DNA of 64,000 bases, taken from assembly GCA_023105745.1 (NCBI GenBank), contig JALGQZ010000012.1, positions 42,339,852 to 42,403,851 of the forward strand, in the 5' to 3' direction. The position numbers and the translations under genes were made by a program. Below, piece after piece: positions 51,302-60,116 of this stretch. This DNA is from Austropuccinia psidii (Eukaryota; Basidiomycota; Pucciniomycetes; Pucciniales; Sphaerophragmiaceae). The notes under the pieces are model-generated. The model ran no database searches. It was not told the origin of the DNA and was given only the letters and a program-made list of their open reading frames with translations. How positions within the stretch are numbered: the stretch's first letter is position 1; each line of letters begins with the position of its first letter.

Positions 51302-52070
51302 TTTCCTTTTCCTTGTTTGTGTTTGGCTTGCCTTCTATCCCCACTCTTATAAATACTAAAAAATGAAAAAATAATGGAACCTCCCAATACATGATTTGGG
51401 GAGGGGATGCTGCTGCTTTAAAGAAATAAAAGAAAGAAAATTATACAAGTAAAGAAAGAAAGAAAAATAAAAGAATAAGAGAAAATGAGAGTAAAGAAAG
51501 AAAATAAAGAAAAATCCTGATGGTTGGTCCTTCTTGTGGTGAGTTGCTTGATTTTGGCCAATAAGTCTGAAAAAATGAAAACCAAGCATTTTGATGCTCA
51601 CAGAGTGGCCAAGGTAATGTTTTACAAGAAGTAGAACCCTCAGGGATGCATACCAGGAGATGGAACTTACTTTCATAACTTCCACTCCCCACCAAGCACC
51701 ATAAACTGGAAATAACTTGCCATAAATGACTTCTGAGTTGAATTGCCATAAATGACTTATGAAAAGAATTGCCGTAATGACTTGAAGTAAATGAATGTCT
51801 TGAATTATGATGATTGGCGTAAAATGAAATGATAATAAAGAAAGAAAATGAAACATAAAGAAAGAAAACATTGGGCCATATCTTGATAAGGTCCAAATCG
51901 GAGGGTATTGATGTTGTATGCTTCCTGAACCTGTCCAAAGAATTGACAAGTGCTCACAAAGTGGCCAAGGTGATGCTTACAACAACATATGGGTAGAATA
52001 CCCCCTTAAAGGTGCATGCCAGGAGAGGAACTTACTTTCATAACTACTTCTCCCCACCAAGCACCATAAA

Positions 52071-55000
52071 TCAAACTCTTGAGGTATTTGGACCGGGCTT
52101 GTCTGGATACAATGAATGGAAATCCTTGACAAGGTCTGGTGAGTTGGTAAGGTTGGAAGATGGTTCCCAAGTGGTTCTTTCTGGGTCTTCACTGAATCCT
52201 TTCCATTCTACAAGATACCATAATTTACCTCTCTTGAGTTTTGAGTCCAGAACCTGAGCCACTTCCCATTCCTCTTGCTCCTCCACTAGAACTGGTGGTG
52301 GCGGCAATTGATGACGATTTGGGATAGTTGAATGCTTGACTGGTTCTAATAAGGACACATGGAATACAGGGTGAACTGTCTTCCATTGCTGAGGCAACTT
52401 GAGGTGATATGCATGGCTGCCAATCTTCTTCAGAACTTCAAAGGGTCCCAACCATCTTTCTGATAATTTCTTGGTGGGTCTTGTTGTCTTGATGTTCTTG
52501 GAAGCTAGCCATACTTTGTCCCCAGGTTGGAAATCAGGTGGAATTGCCCTATTTCTATCTGCATACTTCTTGAATCTCCTTATTGCTGACTCTAATTCCT
52601 CTTTGACAACTTGCTGTACTGATTGGAGTTTTGTTGATAACTTTCCAGCAGGTGAGTCTTGAGAAATATGGATTGAGTCAAAGCTGGGATTTCTTCCATA
52701 AATGGTGAAAAAAGGTGATTGCTTGGTTGATGAATGTTCTGCATTATTATAGGCAAATTCAGCCAGAGGGAGCCAGGTGTGCCAGTCATCTTGATGATAG
52801 CCGACATACATCCGAAGGTACTGTTCTAGTATCTGATTTACCCTCTCTGTCTGTCCATCTGTTTCAGGGTGAAATGCAGTTGACAGGTCTCTTGATATCT
52901 TGAGCTGCTGACATAACTGGGTCCAGAATGATGAAACAAATAAGGAACCTCTATCACTAACAATACTTACTGGAAGGCCATGTTTGGAAAATACATGACT
53001 AATGAAGATTTGAGCTAAGTCCAGTGCAGTGATTGTGCCATAAGTTGGAATGAATATTGCCATTTTTGAGAATCTGTCTACAATTACTAAGATTGAGTCA
53101 AAGTTGTTTGACAGAGGCAATTGAGTGATGAAGTCCATTGATAATGAATTCCAAGGACCAGATGGAATTTGAAGAGGCTTGAGTAGTCCAAACTTCTTAT
53201 GGTGGATGTTCTTGTTTCTTGAACATTGCTGACATGAGGACACATAGTCCTTGATGATTTGATTCATGCCAGCCCAATAAAAATCCCTCTTGATGAGCTT
53301 GAGGGTCTTCTCCTGGCCAGGATGGCCAGCCAATGGTGAATCATGACGCCTTTGAAGAATGTCCAATTGAACTTCATGATTGCTTGGAATAACTACTCTA
53401 TCTTTGAACAATAATAATCTTGCTTGAGGTTCAAGAGAATAGTCTGGGACTGATTCTCCTCTTGCTAATTTCTTGAGGATCTCCTTAAAGTCTTTGTCTT
53501 GCCATACTTGTCTTTGAATCTGATCAACTAAATCTGAGAACATTTCAACTTTTATGGAAAAGAATCTTGACTCTTGAACTTCATTTTGCTTGAGAACTTG
53601 ATGAAAGTTTTGAGGATTCTTGCTGATGAAATCCACCCCCCTCTCTGGGTACACGTCGTCCCGACGTGACAAGGCATCTGGTAAAGTGGCCAGCCTGCCT
53701 GGGCGGTAAGTGATAACAAAGTGGAATTCAGACAAAAATTCAGCCCAACGGGCTTGACGACGAGTAAGGACTTTAGAAGACATAAAATATTGGAGAGAAC
53801 AATGGTCTGTCAAGACCTCAAAGGAATCAGAAAGAGAAAGGAGAAAGGCTCTCCAGCGCTTGAGAGCCCAAACTATGCCAAGGAGTTCCTTGTCATGAAT
53901 TTCATAGTTGAGCTCAGCTGGTAAGAGCTTGCGACTATCAAATGCAATGGGATGCTTTCCTGAGTCATTCACCTGACTCAGTACAGCACCCAAGGCATAA
54001 TCAGAGGCATCAGTCTCTACAATGGTTCGAAGAGAAGGATTAAAGTGAGAGAGGATAGGAGCAGAGGTGAAAGCTTCTTTGAGTGCTTGAAACTGACTAA
54101 GAGCTTCCTCATTGAAGATGCAAGGAGAATCTTTTTTGAGAAGGGAAGTGAGAGAAGTGATTTTTTTGGAATAATGTTTAATGAAACAACGATAAAAATT
54201 GGCAAAGCCAAGAAAAGAGTGAAGAGCCTTGATGTTTTTGGGCTGAGGCCAATTGAGGACTTGCTGAACTTTTGAAGAATCCATCTTGAGGCCATCACTT
54301 GAAACAACATAGCCCAAGTACTCCACACTTGAGGCATGGAATACACACTTGGAGGCTTTGGCAAACAGATTATTGTCCCTCAGTCTTTGGAGGACAGAGG
54401 CCACATGTTTGACATGTTCCTCCTCAGAACTGGAAAAGACCATAATATCATCTAAATAAACCACAACAAACACATCCAAAAAATCTGCAAAGATATCATT
54501 TACCAGATTTTGGAAAGAAGCAGGAGCATTGGTCAAACCAAATGGCATGACCAAATACTCATAACTGCCATATTTGGTTCTAAAGGCAGTTAAGTGCTCA
54601 TCCCCCTCTTTGATTCTCAGAAGGTTATATGCACCACGCAAATCTATCTTGGAGAAGATAGTGGACCCGTTGAATACGGTAAGGAGCTGGTTCATAGGAG
54701 GAACAGGGTATCTGTTCTTCCTAGTGACAGCATTGAGTTTGCGGTAGTCAACACACAAACGAAGACCTCCATCCTTTTTCTTGACAAAAAGGACAGGTGC
54801 TCCTGTTGAAGAGGAGCTTGGTCTAATGAAACCTTTCTCTACATTCTCTGAAATGTAGGCCCGCAGTGTTTCTGACTCTTGATTTGATAATGAGTAGATA
54901 ACACCAATTGGAGGTAGAAGACCCTCCAATTCGATATGGTGATCACAGGCGCGGTGTGGAGGAAGTTTCTCTGCTTTCACCTTGGAGAATACATCCAAAT

Positions 55001-55793
55001 AATGGTGATAAACAGGAGGGACAACCTTCAACACAGTTTCAATTTCTTCTGGCTCTTCCTCCTCATCCCACTGCTCCTCCAGGGATGCATGCAAAGATAA
55101 GGGAGGAAGGTCCATATCCCCTTGGAAGAGATGAAGTGAAGATATGGCAACATCTTCTCCAACATCCTTTATCTCTTTGAAGACTTCATCTCTTGATGGA
55201 AGTAATGACTGAGAGGGAATTATGGAAGGGATATGAACAGAAGAAGGGATGGAAGGTGTCTTAAGTTCACCAGCCAGAGCAACACTGTTGACAGCAGTGG
55301 CTAAGTCATTACTAGGAGAAGGAATAATACCACTAGAATCCTTATGATTAGAATCATAGGTGATCAATCCATTTTTCCAATCGATAATGGGATTGAAATG
55401 GTAAAGGAAATCATAGCCCAATATCAGGTCTTCTCCTTTGGGTGAATCTATGATAAAGAAATCCCATTCAAAGCTTGGGAAGGAAGGCAAGTCAACTACC
55501 CACTTGGTATAATGGGTGACGAACAAGGCAGGGGATTCATTAGAATCCAAAATGAAAAGAGGAATCTTTTCAGGGAGCTCTGACAGAGTCAATGAGTACT
55601 TGAGAACAAAATTCTTTGCAATAAAAGAGTTTGTAGCACCAGAATCAATGAGAATACTATAAAAAATATCAGAGATTGAAGAAAAAATAAGAAATTTTAA
55701 AGATTTCTTGACACTAGTATTCAGAGTGCACAATTGTGCTCTTGAAGGAAATAAGTGAGAACCATTGAACACATCATGATTCCCACTCAGGCT
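52071..55793 (-). CDS. pol: Pol polyprotein: protease, RT, RNase H, integrase, chromodomain
   Basis: Entered by -1 frameshifting from gag, so it needs no ATG. Residues are counted from 55772. Protease DSGA is at 43-46 and ILGYDFL at 117-123. RT spans about 315-490, with D377 and VYLDD at 438-442. RNase H spans about 583-703 (D588, E629, D656, D699). The integrase zinc domain uses H810, H817, C847 and C850; the catalytic D880, D940 and E976 have the DD35E spacing. The GPF module is near 1109-1111. The chromodomain (about 1167-1220) has W1169, W1190 and W1202 at the aromatic-cage positions that in this family read histone H3 lysine 9 methylation and steer integration to silent chromatin. All key residues are present over 1233 codons without a stop, so the enzyme set looks functional. 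Confidence 0.97.
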   Translation of the reverse strand, partial: SLSGNHDVFNGSHLFPSRAQLCTLNTSVKKSLKFLIFSSISDIFYSILIDSGATNSFIAKNFVLKYSLTLSELPEKIPLFILDSNESPALFVTHYTKWVVDLPSFPSFEWDFFIIDSPKGEDLILGYDFLYHFNPIIDWKNGLITYDSNHKDSSGIIPSPSNDLATAVNSVALAGELKTPSIPSSVHIPSIIPSQSLLPSRDEVFKEIKDVGEDVAISSLHLFQGDMDLPPLSLHASLEEQWDEEEEPEEIETVLKVVPPVYHHYLDVFSKVKAEKLPPHRACDHHIELEGLLPPIGVIYSLSNQESETLRAYISENVEKGFIRPSSSSTGAPVLFVKKKDGGLRLCVDYRKLNAVTRKNRYPVPPMNQLLTVFNGSTIFSKIDLRGAYNLLRIKEGDEHLTAFRTKYGSYEYLVMPFGLTNAPASFQNLVNDIFADFLDVFVVVYLDDIMVFSSSEEEHVKHVASVLQRLRDNNLFAKASKCVFHASSVEYLGYVVSSDGLKMDSSKVQQVLNWPQPKNIKALHSFLGFANFYRCFIKHYSKKITSLTSLLKKDSPCIFNEEALSQFQALKEAFTSAPILSHFNPSLRTIVETDASDYALGAVLSQVNDSGKHPIAFDSRKLLPAELNYEIHDKELLGIVWALKRWRAFLLSLSDSFEVLTDHCSLQYFMSSKVLTRRQARWAEFLSEFHFVITYRPGRLATLPDALSRRDDVYPERGVDFISKNPQNFHQVLKQNEVQESRFFSIKVEMFSDLVDQIQRQVWQDKDFKEILKKLARGESVPDYSLEPQARLLLFKDRVVIPSNHEVQLDILQRRHDSPLAGHPGQEKTLKLIKRDFYWAGMNQIIKDYVSSCQQCSRNKNIHHKKFGLLKPLQIPSGPWNSLSMDFITQLPLSNNFDSILVIVDRFSKMAIFIPTYGTITALDLAQIFISHVFSKHGLPVSIVSDRGSLFVSSFWTQLCQQLKISRDLSTAFHPETDGQTERVNQILEQYLRMYVGYHQDDWHTWLPLAEFAYNNAEHSSTKQSPFFTIYGRNPSFDSIHISQDSPAGKLSTKLQSVQQVVKEELESAIRRFKKYADRNRAIPPDFQPGDKVWLASKNIKTTRPTKKLSERWLGPFEVLKKIGSHAYHLKLPQQWKTVHPVFHVSLLEPVKHSTIPNRHQLPPPPVLVEEQEEWEVAQVLDSKLKRGKLWYLVEWKGFSEDPERTTWEPSSNLTNSPDLVKDFHSLYPDKPGPNTSRV

Positions 55794-55801
55794 TTTCCCT
55801 G
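55754..55801 (-). promoter_or_regulatory. programmed -1 ribosomal frameshift site, gag to pol
   Basis: In the gag frame the last codons are CAG GGA AAA GCC TGA. They contain the heptamer G GGA AAA (X XXY YYZ) at 55799-55793. After a 5-nt spacer, AGTGGGA (55787-55781) can pair with TCTCACT (55760-55754) around a 20-nt loop, extendable by two pairs. Pol is open in the -1 frame exactly from this point. Folding energy was not computed. In copy A the heptamer is mutated and the gag stop is lost. Confidence 0.8.
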
Positions 55802-57148
55802 CTTGCTAGGGAAGCCTCTTGATGATGACCCAGGCTTGTTCTGAGGTCTCTTGAAGCATTTTTCAATTGGGTGCTTTCCACCACAATAAGTACACAACCC
55901 CTCTTTAATCCTCCTCTCCTTTTCAGAACCGATTAATTTATTGTCCTTATTGAGGAGAGCAGCATGGGGCTTGTCCTTTGAAGATTGGAATTGCTTGCCC
56001 TTCTTATTCTTCTTCTGGTGAGGCCTCTTTGAAGATGAGTTTTGAGGAGGCCTAGACTGATTGGATCCAATTACTGGAGGCTTCTTCTCTTGATTGCCAC
56101 CCTTTTCCTTTTGCCTCTCATGATATCTTGTGTCTAATTCCAAGGTGACATCCATAAGTTCTTGAAGAGTGTCAAAAGTTCCAGGGTGAGAAGCCAATTG
56201 GTCCAACAATCTTGATGCCAATCCTCTTCTATACACATGAATGTAAGCTCTTTCCCCCCAATCTCCAAGTCTTGACATTAAGCTTCTGAAATCTGCTATG
56301 TACAAGGAAACATTACCACTTTCCTTCATCCTCAGATTGTCCAACTCTTGTTCAGCTTTCCTTACTTCATTGGGATCACCAAACAGAGTGAATAATTGAG
56401 ATTCAAACAGTGGCCAATTATTGAGGAGGTAGGAAGGGTCTTCATTGGAAATATTTGAGAGGTAAGGTTCAATCCATTTGCCAGCTCTACCAGTGAGAAA
56501 AGATGTTGAGTACAAAACCTTCTTCCTGTCTGAGAAGAAGTTTGCTGGATCATTATGGAAAATTAGTTGACAGGATTGGATAAATCCTCTCAACTTATGA
56601 GCTTGAGTACCATCAAAAGAATCAGGTGCCTTCATGGATGGAGTCTTGAAAGCAGGGGCTTTGGAATTGTCCCTGGGGGCAACTGCTTGAGTGAGTTGTC
56701 CCATGAATTGAGTCATCTGCTCCATCATCTTGAGGAGACTTGGATCAGTTTGAGAGACAAGAGGTTGACTAGAAAGGGCTAGATTAGAACCCTGAGGTAC
56801 CTCTGGAGCATTTGCCAAGGCATCTGCCACTTCAGTTTCCCCAGAATCTTCCTCTTCCACAGACTCTTCCCCCTCTTCATCTTCAACTTCCCCTAATCTT
56901 GCTCTTGCACCTTCAGACATGCCAGGGTAGCCACCCAAAAGTCCAGAAAAGGATCTTGATCTTCTAGATTTCATTCCACCTCTTCTTGAGGGTGCTGCTC
57001 CTTCCATTGGTGGTCCTCTGTCCAAATTTGCACTCAGTTGATGAACTGATGGTGTGCGGTCAAGAGGAGCCCTTGCTGTAGGAGTGAGAACAGCTGGAAT
57101 TTTCTGGGATCTAGTATTCTTTGCTGGGGGGCTATGCTGAACTGGCAT
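55787..57148 (-). CDS. gag: Gag structural polyprotein
   Basis: 453 residues from the ATG at 57148. The N-terminus is basic and Ser/Pro-rich, followed by an acidic segment (87-105) and a retrotransposon-gag capsid domain (about 170-345, with FIQSCQ, W225, FGDPNEV and the YIADFRSL block). A Lys/Gln-rich basic linker precedes a zinc knuckle at C419, C422, H426 and C431. The knuckle spacing is CX2CX3HX4C, one residue shorter than the usual CX2CX4HX4C. Gag forms the virus-like particle and packages RNA. It ends with TGA two codons after the slippery site. Confidence 0.95.
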   Translation of the reverse strand: MPVQHSPPAKNTRSQKIPAVLTPTARAPLDRTPSVHQLSANLDRGPPMEGAAPSRRGGMKSRRSRSFSGLLGGYPGMSEGARARLGEVEDEEGEESVEEEDSGETEVADALANAPEVPQGSNLALSSQPLVSQTDPSLLKMMEQMTQFMGQLTQAVAPRDNSKAPAFKTPSMKAPDSFDGTQAHKLRGFIQSCQLIFHNDPANFFSDRKKVLYSTSFLTGRAGKWIEPYLSNISNEDPSYLLNNWPLFESQLFTLFGDPNEVRKAEQELDNLRMKESGNVSLYIADFRSLMSRLGDWGERAYIHVYRRGLASRLLDQLASHPGTFDTLQELMDVTLELDTRYHERQKEKGGNQEKKPPVIGSNQSRPPQNSSSKRPHQKKNKKGKQFQSSKDKPHAALLNKDNKLIGSEKERRIKEGLCTYCGGKHPIEKCFKRPQNKPGSSSRGFPSKQGKA

Positions 57149-57794
57149 TTTGAAATAATGAAATAGAACTTGATGGTATTAAGAAGAATAATCAAATTTG
57201 GCCAAATCAATCACAATAAAATCTTGATGAATCTTGAGGAATCAATTCAAATCTTGAGGAATCAAATTCAATCAACAGTCAAATAAATTCAATCAATCAA
57301 CAATCAAATCAAATCAAATATCAATAATCTTGAGGAATTCAATAATCAATCAATATTCTGTCAATAATCAATCAATAAGTGTCTTCAATATGAAATCAAG
57401 TCTTGAGGAATCAATCAATCAGTTCAAAATCTTCAGAAATCAATTCAATATCTTGAGAGTTCAAAGTCAATAAATCCAATAAATCCTGAATCGATAACCC
57501 AAATGAATCCCAATGAATAATCCAATCAATTAAACCAATCAATAATTCCTAGATAAAACCTGAATAAGAACACAGAAAAAATTTGATTGATAGAATAAAA
57601 TGAAGTGATGAAATGGTCAGCAATGATTAAGAAAAGGAAAAGAATCAATTTTCATAAGAGTGAAATGAGTGAGATGAAAAATTGATAAGAGAGAAAAATC
57701 ATGATCATTAAGAATCATAAAGTCATTCAGAGATCATAATTTGATGAATAAAAGGAAATGAATATAAATGAATGAAAAGAAAGAATCAAATATG
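57149..57794 (-). other. untranslated leader of chromovirus copy B
   Basis: About 650 bp between the primer-binding region and gag, dominated by AATCAATCAA-type repeats. No open frame is supported. The matching leader in copy A is 37468-38206. Confidence 0.7.
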
Positions 57795-57809
57795 AGTTAA
57801 TTAATTTAA
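57795..57809 (-). other. primer-binding region, likely self-priming
   Basis: The minus-strand sequence directly after the 5' LTR is TTAAATTAATTAACT. It lacks the TGG needed for a tRNA CCA end. Its first 14 complementary positions match AGTTAATTAATTTA inside the LTR (58178-58191 and 48665-48678). The same arrangement occurs in copy A. Low complexity makes chance matches possible. Confidence 0.5.
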
Positions 57810-58577
57810 TGTCACAGGGGCTCTTCGAAGTGAAGAGGGCCTGGCACTCAGTAAACTGGGACTCACTTATGGAGGGCTCAAAGATAAGACAAGATGAGAT
57901 ACACTTGAGAGTGTTAAAGATGAATTACTAAAAGAATGAATATAAGAAAAGCAGCAACAAAAGAAATAAGAATAAGAAATAGAAGAGCCAACCACAAACA
58001 AGTCCAAGTCCACTGTTTCAACCTGTCAGAATGGAAAGAGAAGGGTTAATAAGGATATGGCCACCCAACTCATACTGTACAGGCGAAGAAAGAAAAAAGG
58101 CAAAGACTAACTTAAGATTAAATAAATATAATACCCAAAATATAAGGATAAGAATATTCAGATAATAATAAATCAACTAAATTAATTAACTGGGGAAAAG
58201 TCCCCAGGGGGGAGGAAGAGGGGCTGTTATATGTGAGAATCACCAGCCCTGATCCAGAGGAAGAGTTTTCATGAGAATACTTGATGATTTGAATTGAGTC
58301 TGGCCAATACAGGTCCTGTACAGCTGTACAGAACCTGTACAAGAGGTGTGGTGTATTTGAGTGATCATACAGTTCCATATTGGTGTATTGAAACTGTATT
58401 GGGTGAATCCAGCCTGTACAGGTATTGACAGGCTGTATTGAGGTACCAAGCTGTATGCATGTTTCAGAATGAAGATTGCTGAAACTGCATGCTGATGCAG
58501 ATACTGGATTTGCTGATTTGGGGTGTTTGAGTGGGTGTATGAATGAATACCCTTACCCCTGATGGATGGTTGTTACA
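57810..58577 (-). repeat. 5' LTR (relative to gag-pol) of chromovirus copy B
   Basis: 768 bp, TG..CA. The differences found from the partner LTR are A/G in the CACTT-AGAGTG segment and G/T in the GGGCTGKTATATG segment. Followed by the GATTG target duplication. Confidence 0.95.
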
Positions 58578-59464
58578 GATTGAAAGTCATCAGCATGTAT
58601 AATCCCATAAGAAAATCCTGGAAGAATGGTCCATTTGATTACAAGAATAACAATAAAATAAGGAAAAGAAAAAGACAAGCTAGCAAGAATGTTAAATTTA
58701 CCAGTAAGAGGGGTAGTGAAGCACTCAAGTTACCCAGGCTCTGCTAAAACTTTGGATTACTCAGCAATGCAGTTATTAAACTGAGGCCACTTCAATAAGG
58801 AATAAATTAAAACTGTATTAAACAACAGTCACAAGACAGAAAGAAGAAGAAATCAATTAATTTATGCAAGGAAAATCCATCAAAACCTTAAACTACACAG
58901 CATATCTGTGTAAACACAAGCACAGCCACCTGATAAGCCAGTAAATATGAATTAAAAACAGAATTCAATTTAAATGAAGAAGAATTAAAACTCATACAGG
59001 ACAAATAGAATCCTCACAATACACAGCATTCTCCACCTACAGTTCAAATAGTGCGCAAACATATGGTGCAATAGCTGTACAAAATCACCTCATCCCCCCA
59101 GAAATGGTCCAACAAACCAAACATATGGTGCAATATATTGATCAAATGACAACATTTGGATATTTCTCACCAGCTAAATACCCTCAAGGCTGTGCATAAT
59201 AATCTTAAAGTTTAATCAAAATATAAGTAAAGTCCCAGAGAATGGTGCAATATACCAAACATATGGTGCAATACCTTGAAGAAATGACACAATCTCAAGG
59301 TTTCTCACGAGCAAAAACATCTCAGATTACATAATCATACATATAAATGGTGCAATCAACCAAACAAATGGTATCTCACCACTATAAAGAATTATCCCAG
59401 CAAAAAGAAGTGTAAAATTTCCAAGTCCCTTGTTTTTGAGTGCCTTTATGGAGAGCCCAAAGAA

Positions 59465-59507
59465 TATAAATAGAGGGCCTCTCTCCCTCATTTCTTCCTC
59501 TTTTCCC
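59465..59507 (+). promoter_or_regulatory. core promoter in right LTR of outer element
   Basis: TATAAATA at 59465-59472 followed by the same CT-rich stretch as in the left LTR. In this position it would drive transcription into the flank rather than gag. Confidence 0.55.
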
Positions 59508-60116
59508 CATGAATGAATGAATGGATGAATTAATGGATGCATGAATGAATCCAATTAGTTATATACCAAGAAGGAGAATAACTATTCATCCCTTACTAGT
59601 AGTATAATCTAGCTATTTTATTAAAAGTATTATAGACTTATAAGTTTAATTCATAGTGATTTCTAATTAATAGTAGCTAACAGAAGGTCTACTTAATATT
59701 ATTAATACACCCTATGTTTAAATTATTAGTCTTATAATTATAATACTATCAATAATACTCATAATATTGAGTTTATCACCATAACCTTTACATTATGAAG
59801 GAAAAATAGCCTTATTATATCTTCATATTGAAAAACCAACATTACAGCTATATATTATTATATATAAACAAAACCTATCTGAGTATTGAATAGGTCTGAT
59901 AGAGACTGCTAAAAAGTCCTCTTTAGTTGTAAAGCCACAATCTTAAATATTGATTTGTGAGCTCTGTAGAGAGATTGTTTAGTATATTGGGAGGGGCAGC
60001 TAAAAAACCATTAGCACCCTTGGTTGAAGGATTATTTCAGCAATTCAAAACTGTTTACCTGTGATTTCCCCCTCAAGGACTTCCTTATCCAATCCCACAC
60101 TAAAAGGAGTTCCACA

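Larger units (their letters stand above)
48297..58577 (-). mobile_element. Ty3/gypsy chromovirus, copy B (young, apparently intact)
   Basis: 10,281 bp with 768-bp LTRs that differ at only two positions I could find, and a perfect 5-bp target duplication GATTG (48292-48296 and 58578-58582). Reading on the minus strand: 5' LTR 57810-58577, leader, gag 57148-55787, -1 frameshift, pol to 52071, purine tract 49065-49077, 3' LTR 48297-49064. A spliced gene lies on the plus strand between pol and the 3' LTR. All frames are open, so it may be a recently active copy. The Pol domain order (PR-RT-RH-IN-chromodomain) places it in the chromoviruses. Confidence 0.97.
28039..60116 (+). mobile_element. outer Gag-protease-only LTR element (nested host, ~11.6 kb without insertions)
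   Basis: Two direct ~2 kb LTRs (28039-40211 and 48166-60116, each split by a chromovirus) flank an ~8 kb internal region. The internal region has a PBS-like TGG start (40214), a Gag-protease frame (40612-45021), 3 kb of non-coding DNA and a purine tract (48155-48165) directly before the right LTR. No RT, RNase H or integrase motif occurs anywhere in it. Long LTRs, Gag and protease only, and dependence on a partner for pol fit the TR-GAG class of non-autonomous elements. Flanks differ (CACAA versus ACGTC), so the target duplication is lost or the ends come from recombined copies. Confidence 0.8.
48166..60116 (+). repeat. right LTR of outer element, split by chromovirus copy B
   Basis: Occupies 48166-48296 and 58583-60116 (about 1.67 kb). 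It is collinear with the left LTR but lacks about 350 bp near 59875, where sequence equivalent to roughly 39615-39960 is missing. It ends GGAGTTCCACA. The split point is near the LTR's start, unlike in the left LTR, so the two insertions are independent. Confidence 0.85.

Noticed and set aside
28836..58577. Endogenous retrovirus with an envelope gene
   Set aside because: No envelope-like frame, signal peptide or transmembrane stem lies between pol and the 3' LTR; the only extra gene is antisense and zinc-cluster-like, so these are retrotransposons.
59327..59554. 75-codon minus-strand frame conserved in both outer LTRs (also 39068-39295) and partly in the solo LTR
   Set aside because: It lies across the TATA box and CT-rich initiator on the opposite strand; conservation is explained by LTR identity and the promoter, and the frame is disturbed in the solo copy.
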